Positions 27,290-36,577 of a stretch of 64,000 bases of DNA are shown one piece after another. The notes beneath the pieces are model-generated. The model was not told the origin of the DNA. It saw only the letters and a program-made list of their open reading frames with translations, and ran no database searches. A program made the position numbers and the translations under genes. Numbering within the stretch: position 1 is the first letter of the stretch; each line of letters opens with the position of its first letter. Source of the DNA: Lewinellaceae bacterium (GTDB lineage: Bacteria; Bacteroidota; Bacteroidia; Chitinophagales; Saprospiraceae); assembly GCA_024644235.1 (NCBI GenBank), contig JAHELJ010000002.1, forward strand, positions 82,006-146,005, read 5' to 3'.

Positions 27290-27309
27290 GATTGATCAGA
27301 CGATCAATC
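27290..27309. promoter_or_regulatory. Operator candidate GATTGATC-N4-GATCAATC between uxuB-like and uxuA
   Basis: A perfect 8-bp inverted repeat with a 4-bp spacer in the 111-bp divergent intergenic region, 48 bp from the SDR start and 43 bp from the uxuA start. The position fits control of both promoters by one dimeric regulator (in other bacteria GntR- or LacI-type proteins regulate uxu genes). No regulator gene is adjacent. Confidence 0.5.
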
Positions 27310-27352
27310 ATTTTGAGATAAAAGTAATTGTCAACTTCCTATCTTTCGAATA

Positions 27353-28540
27353 ATGAAATATCTAGAACAAACGTGGAGATGGTATGGACCTGATGATCCG
27401 ATAACCTTGAAAGAGATTCGGCAAACAGGTGCCACGGGCATCGTTACAGCCTTACACCACATTCCGGTGGGTGACACTTGGCCGATCGAAGAAATCCAAA
27501 AGCGGAAGAAACTTATCGAAGATGCTGGTCTTCGATGGAGCGTCGTGGAAAGTGTCAACGTACATGATGAGATCAAGGCCGCAGGACCAAATCGTCAGCA
27601 GTATATCAAGAATTACAAGGAAACTATACATAATCTAGGGCAATCTGATGTGAGAATCGTCTGCTACAACTTTATGCCGGCTTTGGATTGGACCCGCACG
27701 AATCTAAATCTGGAATTGTCTTCCGGAGCAATCGCATTAGACTTTGATTATGTTGATGCTATTGTTTTTGATCGATTTATTCTAAAGAGAGAGGACAGTG
27801 AAGGAGATTATTCGGCTGAGCAGATAGAGCAGGCCTCTATCCGACAGGAGTCAATGACTGACGAACAAATCTCGGCACTCTCAAGAACGATACTTCAAGG
27901 GCTACCGGGCGGAGCCAGAGGGTTTACCATGGAAGAATTTGAAAACAGCCTTAGGTCTTTCCAAGATGTTGATGCCGACAGGATGCGTGAAAATCTGGGT
28001 GCATTTCTGACTGAAGTTGTTCCTGTAGCCGAACACGAAGGTGTGAAGCTAGCCATACATCCCGATGATCCTCCTTTTTCCCTGTTTGGTCTGGCAAGAG
28101 TCGTGAGTACCCAACAAGATCTGGCTGGATTGCTTAAGGTGATTGATTCACCGGCAAACGGATTGTGTTTTTGTACCGGATCGCTGGGAGCACGGTCAGA
28201 GAATGATGTAACAAGTATGGCAAGGCGCTTTGCCGGTCGCATCAACTTTGTTCATCTTCGCAATGTTCAGATCCGGAATTTCCGCTCGTTCCATGAGTCT
28301 GATCACCTGGAAGGGTCGGTTGACATGTTTGAAGTAGTCCGACAATTAAGCATCGAACAGCAGCAGCGGGATTTTTCAATACCTTACCGCCCAGATCATG
28401 GACATATCCTTCTGGATGATGTAAAACGAAAAACTAATCCGGGATATCCATTGATTGGAAGAATGAAAGGTCTGGCTGAATTGCGAGGTTTGGAAATGGC
28501 AATTGTCCGGTCGATCAGCAATGAGAATAAACTGATCTGA
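27353..28540 (+). CDS. uxuA: Mannonate dehydratase
   Basis: 395 aa, about the length of E. coli UxuA (394). Recognisable segments: LEQTWRWYGPDDPITL at the start, GATGIVTALHHIPVG, VVESVNVHDEIK, CYNFMPALDWTRT, IHPDDPPFSLFGLARVVST, GLCFCTGSLGARSEND, FVHLRNVQ, SFHESDHLEGSVDM and YRPDHGHILLDD near the end. The His and Cys residues of HPDDPP and FCTGSLG lie at the metal-dependent active site of the TIM barrel. It converts D-mannonate to 2-keto-3-deoxygluconate. Divergent from the SDR-type mannonate oxidoreductase with a shared palindrome; kdgK/kdgA-type genes are not in the window. Confidence 0.95.
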   Translation: MKYLEQTWRWYGPDDPITLKEIRQTGATGIVTALHHIPVGDTWPIEEIQKRKKLIEDAGLRWSVVESVNVHDEIKAAGPNRQQYIKNYKETIHNLGQSDVRIVCYNFMPALDWTRTNLNLELSSGAIALDFDYVDAIVFDRFILKREDSEGDYSAEQIEQASIRQESMTDEQISALSRTILQGLPGGARGFTMEEFENSLRSFQDVDADRMRENLGAFLTEVVPVAEHEGVKLAIHPDDPPFSLFGLARVVSTQQDLAGLLKVIDSPANGLCFCTGSLGARSENDVTSMARRFAGRINFVHLRNVQIRNFRSFHESDHLEGSVDMFEVVRQLSIEQQQRDFSIPYRPDHGHILLDDVKRKTNPGYPLIGRMKGLAELRGLEMAIVRSISNENKLI

Positions 28541-28578
28541 TTGAGCTGCTCAGCCATCAAAAAGGAGCGAATTAGTCA

Positions 28579-29292
28579 ATGCGACTGAGATATCTTAAAT
28601 GTGCTTTAGGTGGATCACAGATAAAGGGAATACTTCTTCTTTTGTTGATCTGTATTGTTCTACTCGACGCCTTTGCCCAACAACAGTTTGTAGCTGGCAT
28701 TCATGCAGGAATTATCGCCTCCCAGCTAGATGGCGATAACTATACCGGATATGATAAATTTGGATTGCGTATTGGTGCAAGAGTGGAAAGACGAGTTGGG
28801 CAGAAGATTGAAATCTCGATTGAACTGAACTACGAAGAAAAAGGAAGTCGTTTTGAATCAAGAGATGGGAGACCTGTAATGGAAAGAAATCGGATCATCC
28901 AGCTAACCTATGCCGAAGTCCCCATCATTGTCCGATGGTATCATAAAACGCAAAAGCGTTTATTTTTTGAATCCGGAATAGCCCTCTCCTATATGCTTGA
29001 CCATCGGTTTCGGGTAATAGGAACCCGGGGAAATCTCTTGGCATTTGATTCGATCGCCTCAGAGTTTAGCCGATCTGAGTTGAACTTGATCTTAGGTCTC
29101 GGTCACCGCTTTTCAGACAAGGTGGGTATCTACTTTCGCACTTCCATTGGTTTGATACCCTTCTACGAGAATACCTCAGCAAGAGAAGAAAAAGTCCCTT
29201 TTACGCCGCGTCCTTTTGGAACCCCCTCTCCCGAGATCATTAATCACTTACGAAACTACCTGATCTCCGCGGGCTTCTCCTACATGCTGTGA
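28579..29292 (+). CDS. PorT-like outer-membrane beta-barrel protein
   Basis: 237 aa, signal peptide ending near LDAFAQ, then an eight-strand-type barrel: FVAGIHAGIIASQLDGDNY, FGLRIGARVERRV, IEISIELNYEEKGSRFE, IQLTYAEVPIIVRWYH, FFESGIALSYMLDHRF, LNLILGLGHRF, IYFRTSIGLIPFYEN and a terminal YLISAGFSYML. The LTYAEVPIIV strand is the hallmark of the porin/PorT family (PF13568). The ligand is unknown. It follows uxuA by 38 bp and could be co-transcribed. The 3' end overlaps the convergent phosphoesterase gene by 13 bp. Confidence 0.85.
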   Translation: MRLRYLKCALGGSQIKGILLLLLICIVLLDAFAQQQFVAGIHAGIIASQLDGDNYTGYDKFGLRIGARVERRVGQKIEISIELNYEEKGSRFESRDGRPVMERNRIIQLTYAEVPIIVRWYHKTQKRLFFESGIALSYMLDHRFRVIGTRGNLLAFDSIASEFSRSELNLILGLGHRFSDKVGIYFRTSIGLIPFYENTSAREEKVPFTPRPFGTPSPEIINHLRNYLISAGFSYML

Positions 29293-29792
29293 GATTTCAT
29301 TGCCCGGGGTCCCAACTCAACTACCTCTGCATCGGAAACCTTTGAACTCCTAATGCTAAATCGGATAATGGTTCTTATCTGGTGAAATCCATGCCGACCA
29401 CAAGCTCCGGGATTCATATGGAGAATTTCCAACTGCTGGTCATAGATCACCTTGAGTATGTGGGAATGGCCACAAATAAAGAGCCCGGGCCTTTCCGCCA
29501 ATAGAATACTCTTTACCCTTTTATTATAACGACCGGGATATCCCCCGATGTGCGTCATAAATACTCTTAGACCTTCACATTCAAAACTTAAATCACGAGG
29601 AAAAACTTCTCTGATCGAACGTCCGTCAATATTGCCATAGACGCCGCGGATTGGTTTCATTTTTTCAAGCTCTTCTAGAACCCCCGGACCCCAATCGCCT
29701 GCATGCCAAATCTCATCACACTCCTCGAGATAATTTGTAAGGGATTTGTCAAAGTAACCATGGGTATCTGCCAATAAACCAATCCGCATCAC
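29280..29792 (-). CDS. YfcE/MJ0936-type metallophosphoesterase
   Basis: 170 aa, full length for the small phosphodiesterase group. Metal motifs: GLLADTHGYFD (DxH), WHAGDWG (GD), VYGNIDGR (GNxD, GN-D-type), MTHIGGYPG and CGHSHILK (GHSH) with MNPGACG after it. Cytoplasmic enzyme acting on phosphodiesters, natural substrate unknown. It overlaps the upstream dehydrogenase gene by 4 bp (ATGA), forming a two-gene operon, and overlaps the convergent PorT-like gene by 13 bp. Confidence 0.9.
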   Translation of the reverse strand: MMRIGLLADTHGYFDKSLTNYLEECDEIWHAGDWGPGVLEELEKMKPIRGVYGNIDGRSIREVFPRDLSFECEGLRVFMTHIGGYPGRYNKRVKSILLAERPGLFICGHSHILKVIYDQQLEILHMNPGACGRHGFHQIRTIIRFSIRSSKVSDAEVVELGPRAMKSHSM

Positions 29793-30757
29793 TCCGAAAT
29801 TCTGATCACTATCTTTCCATACTGCCGGGAGACTGCCATGCTCTCAAAGGCCTCATCAACAGCTTCCATAGAGTATATTCTGTCAATCACCGGCCGGATT
29901 TTGTGTGCATCGACGAAAGATAACATATCCGCAAAATCTTTATCCGATCCCATTGTTGACCCTTTGATGTCCAATTGTTTCCAAAAAATCACTTGAGGGC
30001 TCAGGTTTGAAATCTTCCCTCGGGTACCTCCATAGAGGCTGATAGTTCCACCTGGCTTAGCCAACTTCACCAGTTGCGAAAACCCATCTCCACCGGCACT
30101 ATCCAAAATGAGGTCGAACTCGCCGAAAGCAGATAGCTTGGCAGCCCATTCTTCGTCAGTGTAATTTACGCCAAGACCGGCTCCATACTCCTTCGCTTGA
30201 TCGAGCTTTTGATCGGATCCGGAAGTGACAGCAATCTTTGCTCCAACTACATTGGCAAACTGCAGAGCGATGCTGGATACTCCTCCACCAATGCCGGTGA
30301 TCAAAAGCTTTTGTCCTTCCTTCAATTTTCCTCTGGTAAAAAGTGCCCGGTATGCAGTTAAGCCCGCCAATGGAATGGCTGCAGCCTCTTCAGCAGTCAG
30401 GTGCTCCGGAGCATAGTGAACCCTGTCGGAAGAGATCACGATCTCTTCTGCCATGGTACCGTATGTAGGCATTCCCAGCACCTCGAATGACTTCTGTTGG
30501 ACCCGAAGGTCGTGACCCCAATACAAGGCAGGATTGATGACGACCAGCCTGTCATTGTGCAGACCAGCTCCGTCAGAACCGAGGATCATTGGAGTGCGAA
30601 TGCCGGGATAAAGACCTTGAGTTATGAAATAATCCCTGCGATTCAATGCTGCCGCCTTCAATTTGACGACCACCTCTCCTGGCTGGGAGGGTTTCGGTTT
30701 TTCCACAGTTTGCAGGGTCGGAAACTTACCCACTTCTTGAAACAGCAATGCCTTCAT
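29789..30757 (-). CDS. Zinc-binding-family alcohol dehydrogenase / quinone oxidoreductase (MDR)
   Basis: 322 aa of the medium-chain dehydrogenase superfamily. N-terminal GroES-like part: VVVKLKAAALNRRDYFITQG, ILGSDGAGL; nucleotide-binding part with TGIGGGVSSIALQFANVVGA, ILDSAGGDGF and GGTISLYGGTRG. The Cys residues that bind the structural and catalytic zinc of true alcohol dehydrogenases are not present, so it is a zinc-free quinone-oxidoreductase-like enzyme using NADPH. First gene of a pair with the phosphoesterase (4-bp overlap). Confidence 0.85.
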   Translation of the reverse strand: MKALLFQEVGKFPTLQTVEKPKPSQPGEVVVKLKAAALNRRDYFITQGLYPGIRTPMILGSDGAGLHNDRLVVINPALYWGHDLRVQQKSFEVLGMPTYGTMAEEIVISSDRVHYAPEHLTAEEAAAIPLAGLTAYRALFTRGKLKEGQKLLITGIGGGVSSIALQFANVVGAKIAVTSGSDQKLDQAKEYGAGLGVNYTDEEWAAKLSAFGEFDLILDSAGGDGFSQLVKLAKPGGTISLYGGTRGKISNLSPQVIFWKQLDIKGSTMGSDKDFADMLSFVDAHKIRPVIDRIYSMEAVDEAFESMAVSRQYGKIVIRISE

Positions 30758-30765
30758 CTCACCAA

Positions 30766-30800
30766 AAATAAAAAAGGCCGGCTTCAGCGAAGCCAGCCTT
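30766..30800 (-). terminator. Rho-independent terminator of the T9SS surface protein gene
   Basis: On the minus strand AAGGCTGGCTTC-GCT-GAAGCCGGCCTT (12-bp stem, one mismatched pair) is followed by TTTTTTATTTTT. It lies 22 bp after the stop of the 30822-33407 gene and just before the start of the dehydrogenase gene on the same strand, separating the two units. Confidence 0.9.
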
Positions 30801-30821
30801 GTAGGTTATTTCGAATGGTAT

Positions 30822-33407
30822 CTAACGTACCTGCATCATTTTTTTGGTTAGCTCCTTATCTCCCTGACGGAAGGAATAAAAGAGTAATCCACTCATTCCT
30901 AATTGGTCAGCACTGATTTCATGCTCGTGATATCCTTTTTGGTAGTGTTGGGAATGTGACCACACAGCACGACCAGATACATCTCTGATCTGGAGATTTC
31001 CTTGCCCTTCTTCTGTTATATATACGCCTATCATTGTTCTTTCTGCAAATGGATTGGGACTGTTTTGGAACAGAATCAATGATTCCTCCAAATCAACATC
31101 ATCAAATCCAAGAGCCAGATTGCGTGTTCCACTTTCGACTCCCACGATCTTCGGATCGGCATAATTGGTAGTAATAGCCAGCGACCGGTCCAATTGAGCC
31201 GTAGTACGACTCTTTACGATCAATTCAAAGAGCACTTCATCTTTGCTGAATAGCTGCTCGCTCATCGAAAACCAGGTGGCAGTGATGACACCTTGCTCAT
31301 CAGGAGCAGAGAATGAAAGACTTCCCCTATCTGACAAGACTCCCGGCTTCACTTCCATTAGGTCAAAACGGTTTGCATCAAAGCCAAGAGATAGCTGCAT
31401 CGTATTAGCGGTTTGATTCTCTTCAAATCTGAATGGTATGGTCGTAACCTCACCAGCCTGCAGCAATTGGTTATTGGTGAGGATTCTGTTTTCTCTCGAT
31501 CGCTGATCAACTTCTTCGGGATCGAGCCCAGGTAATGAGCCAAGGTCACCAACCTTGATGCCCTTGAACAATACCTCCTTATCTCCGCCATTATAAGGCG
31601 TGATGTTGTAGTATTTAGGCATTTCAATATCCATGGCATCGACCGTATCCGGGAATGTGTAGTCGCTGGGATAAAACTTCCAGCTTGCATTTCCTCTAAA
31701 GTCGTGTTCAATACCTGCAATAACGCGGTGTAATAGCAGCAGGTCGCTATAGTCGATTACTTTGTTGCCATCAATATCAGCTGCTATCAGGTGTCGAGGA
31801 TCACGAAGCGGTCTGATGCCATCCACATGCAATGAAAGCAAAGCGAAATCATACATGTCTACATTTTCAGCATAACCACCTTCTTTATGAGCACTGATTT
31901 CCAGATTTCTTCCTAATGGTATTTTGTCGAATTCAAACATTCCATCTACACCGGTCATTTTGACCATGCCATCCATCAATTTAACCTCGACTTCGCCAAC
32001 CATTTGGCCTGCATCATTTGATACATTTCCACTAATCACTCCACCCAGACATTCAAACGAATTGGCTTGTACTTCCACCTCTACTATTATGTAATCACTG
32101 TTTCCGGCCTGGTCTGTCACAATAAACTTAACTTCATTGGGTCCAAAATCAGCGCAGGTAAATGTGTTGCGATCAAGTGAATATTTGAGCTTTTCCGAAG
32201 GGGTACAATTATCATAGCTGCTGATATTGAAAGCTTCTGCCGGAACCTCAATCATTCCATCATTGTCATCCATCTGCATCAGAACAGCTGTAATCTTGGA
32301 AAGTCCAATAGGTGTAGGAGGAACTTTGTCAACGGCCTTTACGTCCACGATTACCTCACACTCGGCATAGTTCCCACATACATCGAACGCCTTGAAAGTT
32401 ACCTTGGTTTTACCAGGGTGATAATAACCACTGGCATCCGCTCCGGAGTAATTTACGCCACCACCATAGAAAACTGTTCCTGAAGAACCAGAGGAATATC
32501 CGGAATGGCTGCCGTATCCCCCATCTCCCAGATACTTCCTGGAGTAGGTCACGGCAACATGGCCACAGTTATCGGTAGCCTGTACCTTAGGTATTTTTAC
32601 ATAGACTTTTTCCCCATCGCAATCACCGCTGTGAATTTCGACATCTTTCGGACAAGACTTGATTACCGGAGCCTCGTGGTCGTATACGAAGATTTTCTGT
32701 ACATACTCCCACTTACCCTTTGATCCATAACCACTTCCGTAACCACTACCCCATCCTGATCCGTAGCTGGAATTGTTATACTGGCACCAGTCGATCATCT
32801 CCCAGGTACGGTAAATAACTTTGCACGGCTTGTGACCATATCCATAGCCATGGCTTCCATGGTGATAAGGATTGTATGGGTATGCCTTATCCTTATAAGT
32901 TACTCCCACTTTCGAACATCCGTGGTAATCGTAATCCGGCCAATTATAGCCTTTTGGCATATAATCCGGATGCATATTGCCACCACAGTCCTTCATGTGG
33001 TAGTCCTTAGGCCAATACACGTGTTTGCCAGCATCAAAGCCGTAACCATGAGAGGGGTCTACGTAGATGGTTTGTTCGCACCAATACCAATCATAATGAT
33101 ATTTGATCTTCCATTTACGGGTGATGTACCCGGTTCCGCATTGGTTTAAATGTTTGCTGGTATACGGGCCATGAATTTTAATAGAACTGTAGTAGCCACT
33201 CTTGGCTTTCGGATACCCGTAATAGTCCAAATCATGATGCAAATCGCCGCAGCTCACATGAACTTTTTCGGTAGGGCAATAAAAAGGTACACTCTCCGCT
33301 GCATTTGCTACAGCACTGGAAGGAATGAAAAATAGCACACCGATGACAAAGCAAAATATGGTGATAGTAGACCTTCTTGGTGAAGGATTCGTACACGTCA
33401 CATTCAT
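30822..33407 (-). CDS. Large T9SS-secreted surface protein with HYR-, dockerin- and cohesin-like parts
   Basis: 861 aa. Signal peptide about 1-37 (IPSSAVANAAES). Residues about 40-255 are rich in Tyr, His, Gly and Cys with a GSGWGSGYGSGYGSKG stretch. Then immunoglobulin-like HYR-type segments (APVIKSCPKDVEIHSGDCDG, CGNYAECEVIVDV, VTDQAGNSDYIIVEVEV). Next a carboxypeptidase-like strand set (GGVISGNVSNDAGQMVGEVE), then two dockerin-like loops (NVDMYDFALLSLHVDGI and IDGNKVIDYSDLLLLHRVIA), a cohesin-like region (TIPFRFEENQTANTMQLSLG, FDANRFDLMEV), and a C-terminal T9SS type A sorting domain (FQNSPNPFAERTMIGVYI to LTKKMMQVR). It should be exported by type IX secretion and anchored or released at the surface. 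Single gene with its own terminator. Confidence 0.85.
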   Translation of the reverse strand: MNVTCTNPSPRRSTITIFCFVIGVLFFIPSSAVANAAESVPFYCPTEKVHVSCGDLHHDLDYYGYPKAKSGYYSSIKIHGPYTSKHLNQCGTGYITRKWKIKYHYDWYWCEQTIYVDPSHGYGFDAGKHVYWPKDYHMKDCGGNMHPDYMPKGYNWPDYDYHGCSKVGVTYKDKAYPYNPYHHGSHGYGYGHKPCKVIYRTWEMIDWCQYNNSSYGSGWGSGYGSGYGSKGKWEYVQKIFVYDHEAPVIKSCPKDVEIHSGDCDGEKVYVKIPKVQATDNCGHVAVTYSRKYLGDGGYGSHSGYSSGSSGTVFYGGGVNYSGADASGYYHPGKTKVTFKAFDVCGNYAECEVIVDVKAVDKVPPTPIGLSKITAVLMQMDDNDGMIEVPAEAFNISSYDNCTPSEKLKYSLDRNTFTCADFGPNEVKFIVTDQAGNSDYIIVEVEVQANSFECLGGVISGNVSNDAGQMVGEVEVKLMDGMVKMTGVDGMFEFDKIPLGRNLEISAHKEGGYAENVDMYDFALLSLHVDGIRPLRDPRHLIAADIDGNKVIDYSDLLLLHRVIAGIEHDFRGNASWKFYPSDYTFPDTVDAMDIEMPKYYNITPYNGGDKEVLFKGIKVGDLGSLPGLDPEEVDQRSRENRILTNNQLLQAGEVTTIPFRFEENQTANTMQLSLGFDANRFDLMEVKPGVLSDRGSLSFSAPDEQGVITATWFSMSEQLFSKDEVLFELIVKSRTTAQLDRSLAITTNYADPKIVGVESGTRNLALGFDDVDLEESLILFQNSPNPFAERTMIGVYITEEGQGNLQIRDVSGRAVWSHSQHYQKGYHEHEISADQLGMSGLLFYSFRQGDKELTKKMMQVR

Positions 33408-33691
33408 GGGTCAATCGTTTAGGGTTAAATGAATGATGTTCAGTCAGATCTTCAACGTTTTGAAGATTTTATCTCAAGTCTCAAAGTACAGAATAAATTT
33501 CTTTTAATAGTCCCCTAATTTGCAATAGTTTTCATATTATCACTTTAACTAAAGCTTTAGGTGCTAAGCCAACTTTTCTTATACATTTAGCCCCCTTTGG
33601 GGTATCTGCTGGCTACCATGAAAACTTCGTAATCTGCATATTTTGCATAGATCCCAGTCATAAATCTAATTTTACGATAAATTTGGATCAA

Positions 33692-34846
33692 ATGCGAAGA
33701 TATCTCACCACCTTAACAGCTCTTCTGATCGGATCATGGTCAATTGCCCAGGACGTCGTCCATAATCAATATCGATTTGAAGTCCTAGCTGAGCTTCCCT
33801 GTACAGATGTCAAAGATCAAGCCAAGACGGGAACATGTTGGAGTTTCAGCACAAATTCACTCATTGAATCCGAGTTGATGAGACAGGGTTTGGAGGTAGT
33901 AGATCTTTCAGAAATGTTCTACGTACGGCACATCTTTGTAGATAAGGCCAGAAAGTATGTGAGGTACCATGGGAAGACCAATTTCAGCGATGGCAGTCTA
34001 TGCCATGATGTATTATTTGGGCTTCGTGAATTTGGAGCAGTGCCGGAAGAGGTGTATGGTGGCAGGCCAAAGGGTGAGAAAGAACACAATCACCAGGCTC
34101 TGAACCGTGAGTTAAAGGAATATCTTGATACTACAATTGCTAAACGGACCATTCCTGGCGACTGGGAAGCCGGCTTCACTGCCATTCTAGACAAGCATCT
34201 TGGCACCCTTCCGGATTCTTTCGAATATGCCGGTAACTACTATACTGCACGTAGCTTTGCTGATTCCTGGATAAGGGTAGATCCTGGTGCCTACATAAAT
34301 TTCACTTCTTTTAATCATCATCCTCTATACCAGAGTTTTATCCTGGAAATCCCAGATAATTATGCGAATGGGAGTTATTACAATGTCTCTTTAGAAGAAC
34401 TTTTTGAGATTACCCGTGCAGCTGTGTTAGAGGGATATAGTGTGGCGTGGGATTGCGATGTGAGCGAAAAAGGTTTTTCTTCTCGACAGGGTCTGGCGTT
34501 GGTACCAGATTTGCCTGAGCAGGAACCTGGTGCAGCTACTCCTGCCATGGATCCATTCGTAGGCCCTTGCCCCGAAAAGGAAATTACTAGCGAAATGCGA
34601 CAGAATGAGTTTGATACTTATTCGTTGACAGACGATCATCTGATGCATATCGTTGGGATCGTGAAAGATCAAAATGGAAAGGAATATTTCCAGGTGAAAA
34701 ATTCATGGGGCACAGAGGCAGGTCGCGACGGCTTTCTGTTTGCATCGAAGGCGTACTTTCTCGCCAATACGATTGCGGTGACTTTGCACAAAGATGCTGT
34801 GCCGGAAGTGATCATGACAAAGATCCATAATTGGAGCATCAGGTAA
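33692..34846 (+). CDS. Secreted C1 family peptidase (bleomycin hydrolase/aminopeptidase C-like)
   Basis: 384 aa from ATG 33692 with a short signal peptide (cleavage near SIAQ). Papain-fold catalytic residues: Cys 49 in QAKTGTCWSFSTNSLIESEL, His in DDHLMHIVGIVKD and Asn in FQVKNSWGTEAG. The spacing and the NFSDGSLCHDVLFGLREFGAVPEEVY segment match the PepC/bleomycin hydrolase group common as secreted proteins in Bacteroidota. Cytoplasmic PepC lacks a signal peptide, so this one works in the periplasm or outside. It probably heads a unit with the membrane protein 33 bp downstream. Confidence 0.9.
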   Translation: MRRYLTTLTALLIGSWSIAQDVVHNQYRFEVLAELPCTDVKDQAKTGTCWSFSTNSLIESELMRQGLEVVDLSEMFYVRHIFVDKARKYVRYHGKTNFSDGSLCHDVLFGLREFGAVPEEVYGGRPKGEKEHNHQALNRELKEYLDTTIAKRTIPGDWEAGFTAILDKHLGTLPDSFEYAGNYYTARSFADSWIRVDPGAYINFTSFNHHPLYQSFILEIPDNYANGSYYNVSLEELFEITRAAVLEGYSVAWDCDVSEKGFSSRQGLALVPDLPEQEPGAATPAMDPFVGPCPEKEITSEMRQNEFDTYSLTDDHLMHIVGIVKDQNGKEYFQVKNSWGTEAGRDGFLFASKAYFLANTIAVTLHKDAVPEVIMTKIHNWSIR

Positions 34847-34879
34847 ATATTGTCGCAAACGATTTCATCGTAAAATGAA

Positions 34880-36424
34880 ATGGCGAAGCTTTCGCAGCAA
34901 TTCTACAACCTCCGAAGCTTTCTATCCTCGAATAGATATTTTCTTGCTTATTGCTTTCTCATCTCCGTAGTTGCTTTCGGATTTGAATTGGGGCGGGCCA
35001 CAATCTCGATTGATGACGAAATAGGATTATTGTTGGATGGACCCTACCTGAATTTCCTTGGATCAGACCGATGGGGCATGTACATCTTGAACTGGCTATT
35101 CATTCATGGTTCCTCCTTACCCTATTTTCCACTGGTACTTGCGATGGGTATTAATGTGTTGATTGTGATGATCGCCTTAGAGACATGGCAAGCAAAAGAT
35201 GATTTAGCCAGGTACCTTGCTGCTGTATTTGGTCTCACCATGCCTACGATTGCATTTGTCTATCAGTTTAACATGGTCAATTATGGTTTTTACTTAGGTA
35301 TGTTATCGGCAGTGTCGGCAGCATTTCTATTTGAAAAACAGCAACCAACGATAAGAAGGAACATTCTGATAATACTACTTCTGGTTGCCTCTTTATCAAT
35401 TTATCAATCGACTGTGTTCGGAGCACCTGTTGTACTTTCCATATCATTTTTTATAAAGGCCTCTGTTGATAAGATAGAAAGTCGAAAAATCAGAGCACTT
35501 ATCGGAAGTCTGATGATCTTCTTTGCCCTCATTGCCATCGCCATCTTATCGCATTTTCTCATTTCCTATCTCATTCGTCATTTTGCAGATACCGCTTTTC
35601 GATACCACACGGTACGTGACTTCTACAGTGGAGTCTACTTCAGTAGCTACGATACTGTATTTGTTGTTAGGGAGATTGCTGCACAATTATTAGGACATCG
35701 GTGGTACATAGGGTGGCATACCGGCGGTCTGATATTGGTTTGTATTTTAATGATTTCCAGAGATCGAATTCGCAAAGGAAGGGATCTGAAGGATGTCCTG
35801 CTATCAATGATCATTCTTTCCTTTGCCATTCTGTCGCCTTTCGCTCTAGTAATTGTAACCAGTCACATTTGGCCAGCCCGCACTTTCATGGCCCTTCCCA
35901 TTCTGTTTGCAGGGCTTGTTTTCATTGCATCCACCATCAGCTATCGAAAAGAACGGATTCTCTTGACTGTATGGACTGCCGTCTGCTATATCAGTTTTGT
36001 AGCCAGCAACACAAGGCTTTTCTACACAGATCATATGACATCAACAAATGATCGATTGCTCACCAACCGGATCGTTCAAACTATCGAAATGAGGTATGGT
36101 GACATTCTCAAAGAGGGAACTTTTCCTATCGTTTTTATTGGTGATCCCAAAACCACGATTGACCGGCCATTTATCCGGCGAGAAGAGACATTTGGGCACT
36201 CCATCTACGAATGGGATGCGGGTCATGGCGAGAGACCTAACGCCCTTTTGCGTATCGGAGGTGTCGATTACTTTCGAAGAGCTACACCTGGTGAATTGAA
36301 GCATGCTCGACAGCTTGCCAAGGCCATGTCAAACTGGCCAGCAAAAGCAGCCATTAAGTACGGAGATGGCATCTTCATACTTAAGTTTAGTGATGAGAAA
36401 AATCTACAGGCACACAACAAATGA
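34880..36424 (+). CDS. Polytopic membrane protein, GtrII-like glucosyltransferase family
   Basis: 514 aa with about ten membrane helices. After the first helix comes SIDDEIGLLLDGPYLNFLGSD-RWG, where the adjacent acids in the first periplasmic loop and the DRWG motif resemble the glucosyltransferase GtrII family (PF14264), integral membrane enzymes that add sugars from a lipid-linked donor to surface polysaccharide. A soluble C-terminal part (about 395-514) follows the last helix (MRYGDILKEGTFPIVFIGDP and onward). No polysaccharide cluster is nearby, so the acceptor is unknown. Confidence 0.65.
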   Translation: MAKLSQQFYNLRSFLSSNRYFLAYCFLISVVAFGFELGRATISIDDEIGLLLDGPYLNFLGSDRWGMYILNWLFIHGSSLPYFPLVLAMGINVLIVMIALETWQAKDDLARYLAAVFGLTMPTIAFVYQFNMVNYGFYLGMLSAVSAAFLFEKQQPTIRRNILIILLLVASLSIYQSTVFGAPVVLSISFFIKASVDKIESRKIRALIGSLMIFFALIAIAILSHFLISYLIRHFADTAFRYHTVRDFYSGVYFSSYDTVFVVREIAAQLLGHRWYIGWHTGGLILVCILMISRDRIRKGRDLKDVLLSMIILSFAILSPFALVIVTSHIWPARTFMALPILFAGLVFIASTISYRKERILLTVWTAVCYISFVASNTRLFYTDHMTSTNDRLLTNRIVQTIEMRYGDILKEGTFPIVFIGDPKTTIDRPFIRREETFGHSIYEWDAGHGERPNALLRIGGVDYFRRATPGELKHARQLAKAMSNWPAKAAIKYGDGIFILKFSDEKNLQAHNK

Positions 36425-36577
36425 GCTGCTGCAATCGGAATGATCTACACCTGGTCTACTAGGCGAAGGGCGATTCTTATTGGTCCATCAAAGCCGTCTA
36501 CCGGACGAATAATCCGAGTTATTTTCCCCATGCATCGTATTTTGCAGGCTTAATTCATTGGTAAATCTCAAGTGAAA

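Noticed and set aside
36440..36553. Plus-strand 37-codon ORF between the GtrII-like and DUF697 genes
   Set aside because: No recognisable feature, basic random-looking composition; likely chance.
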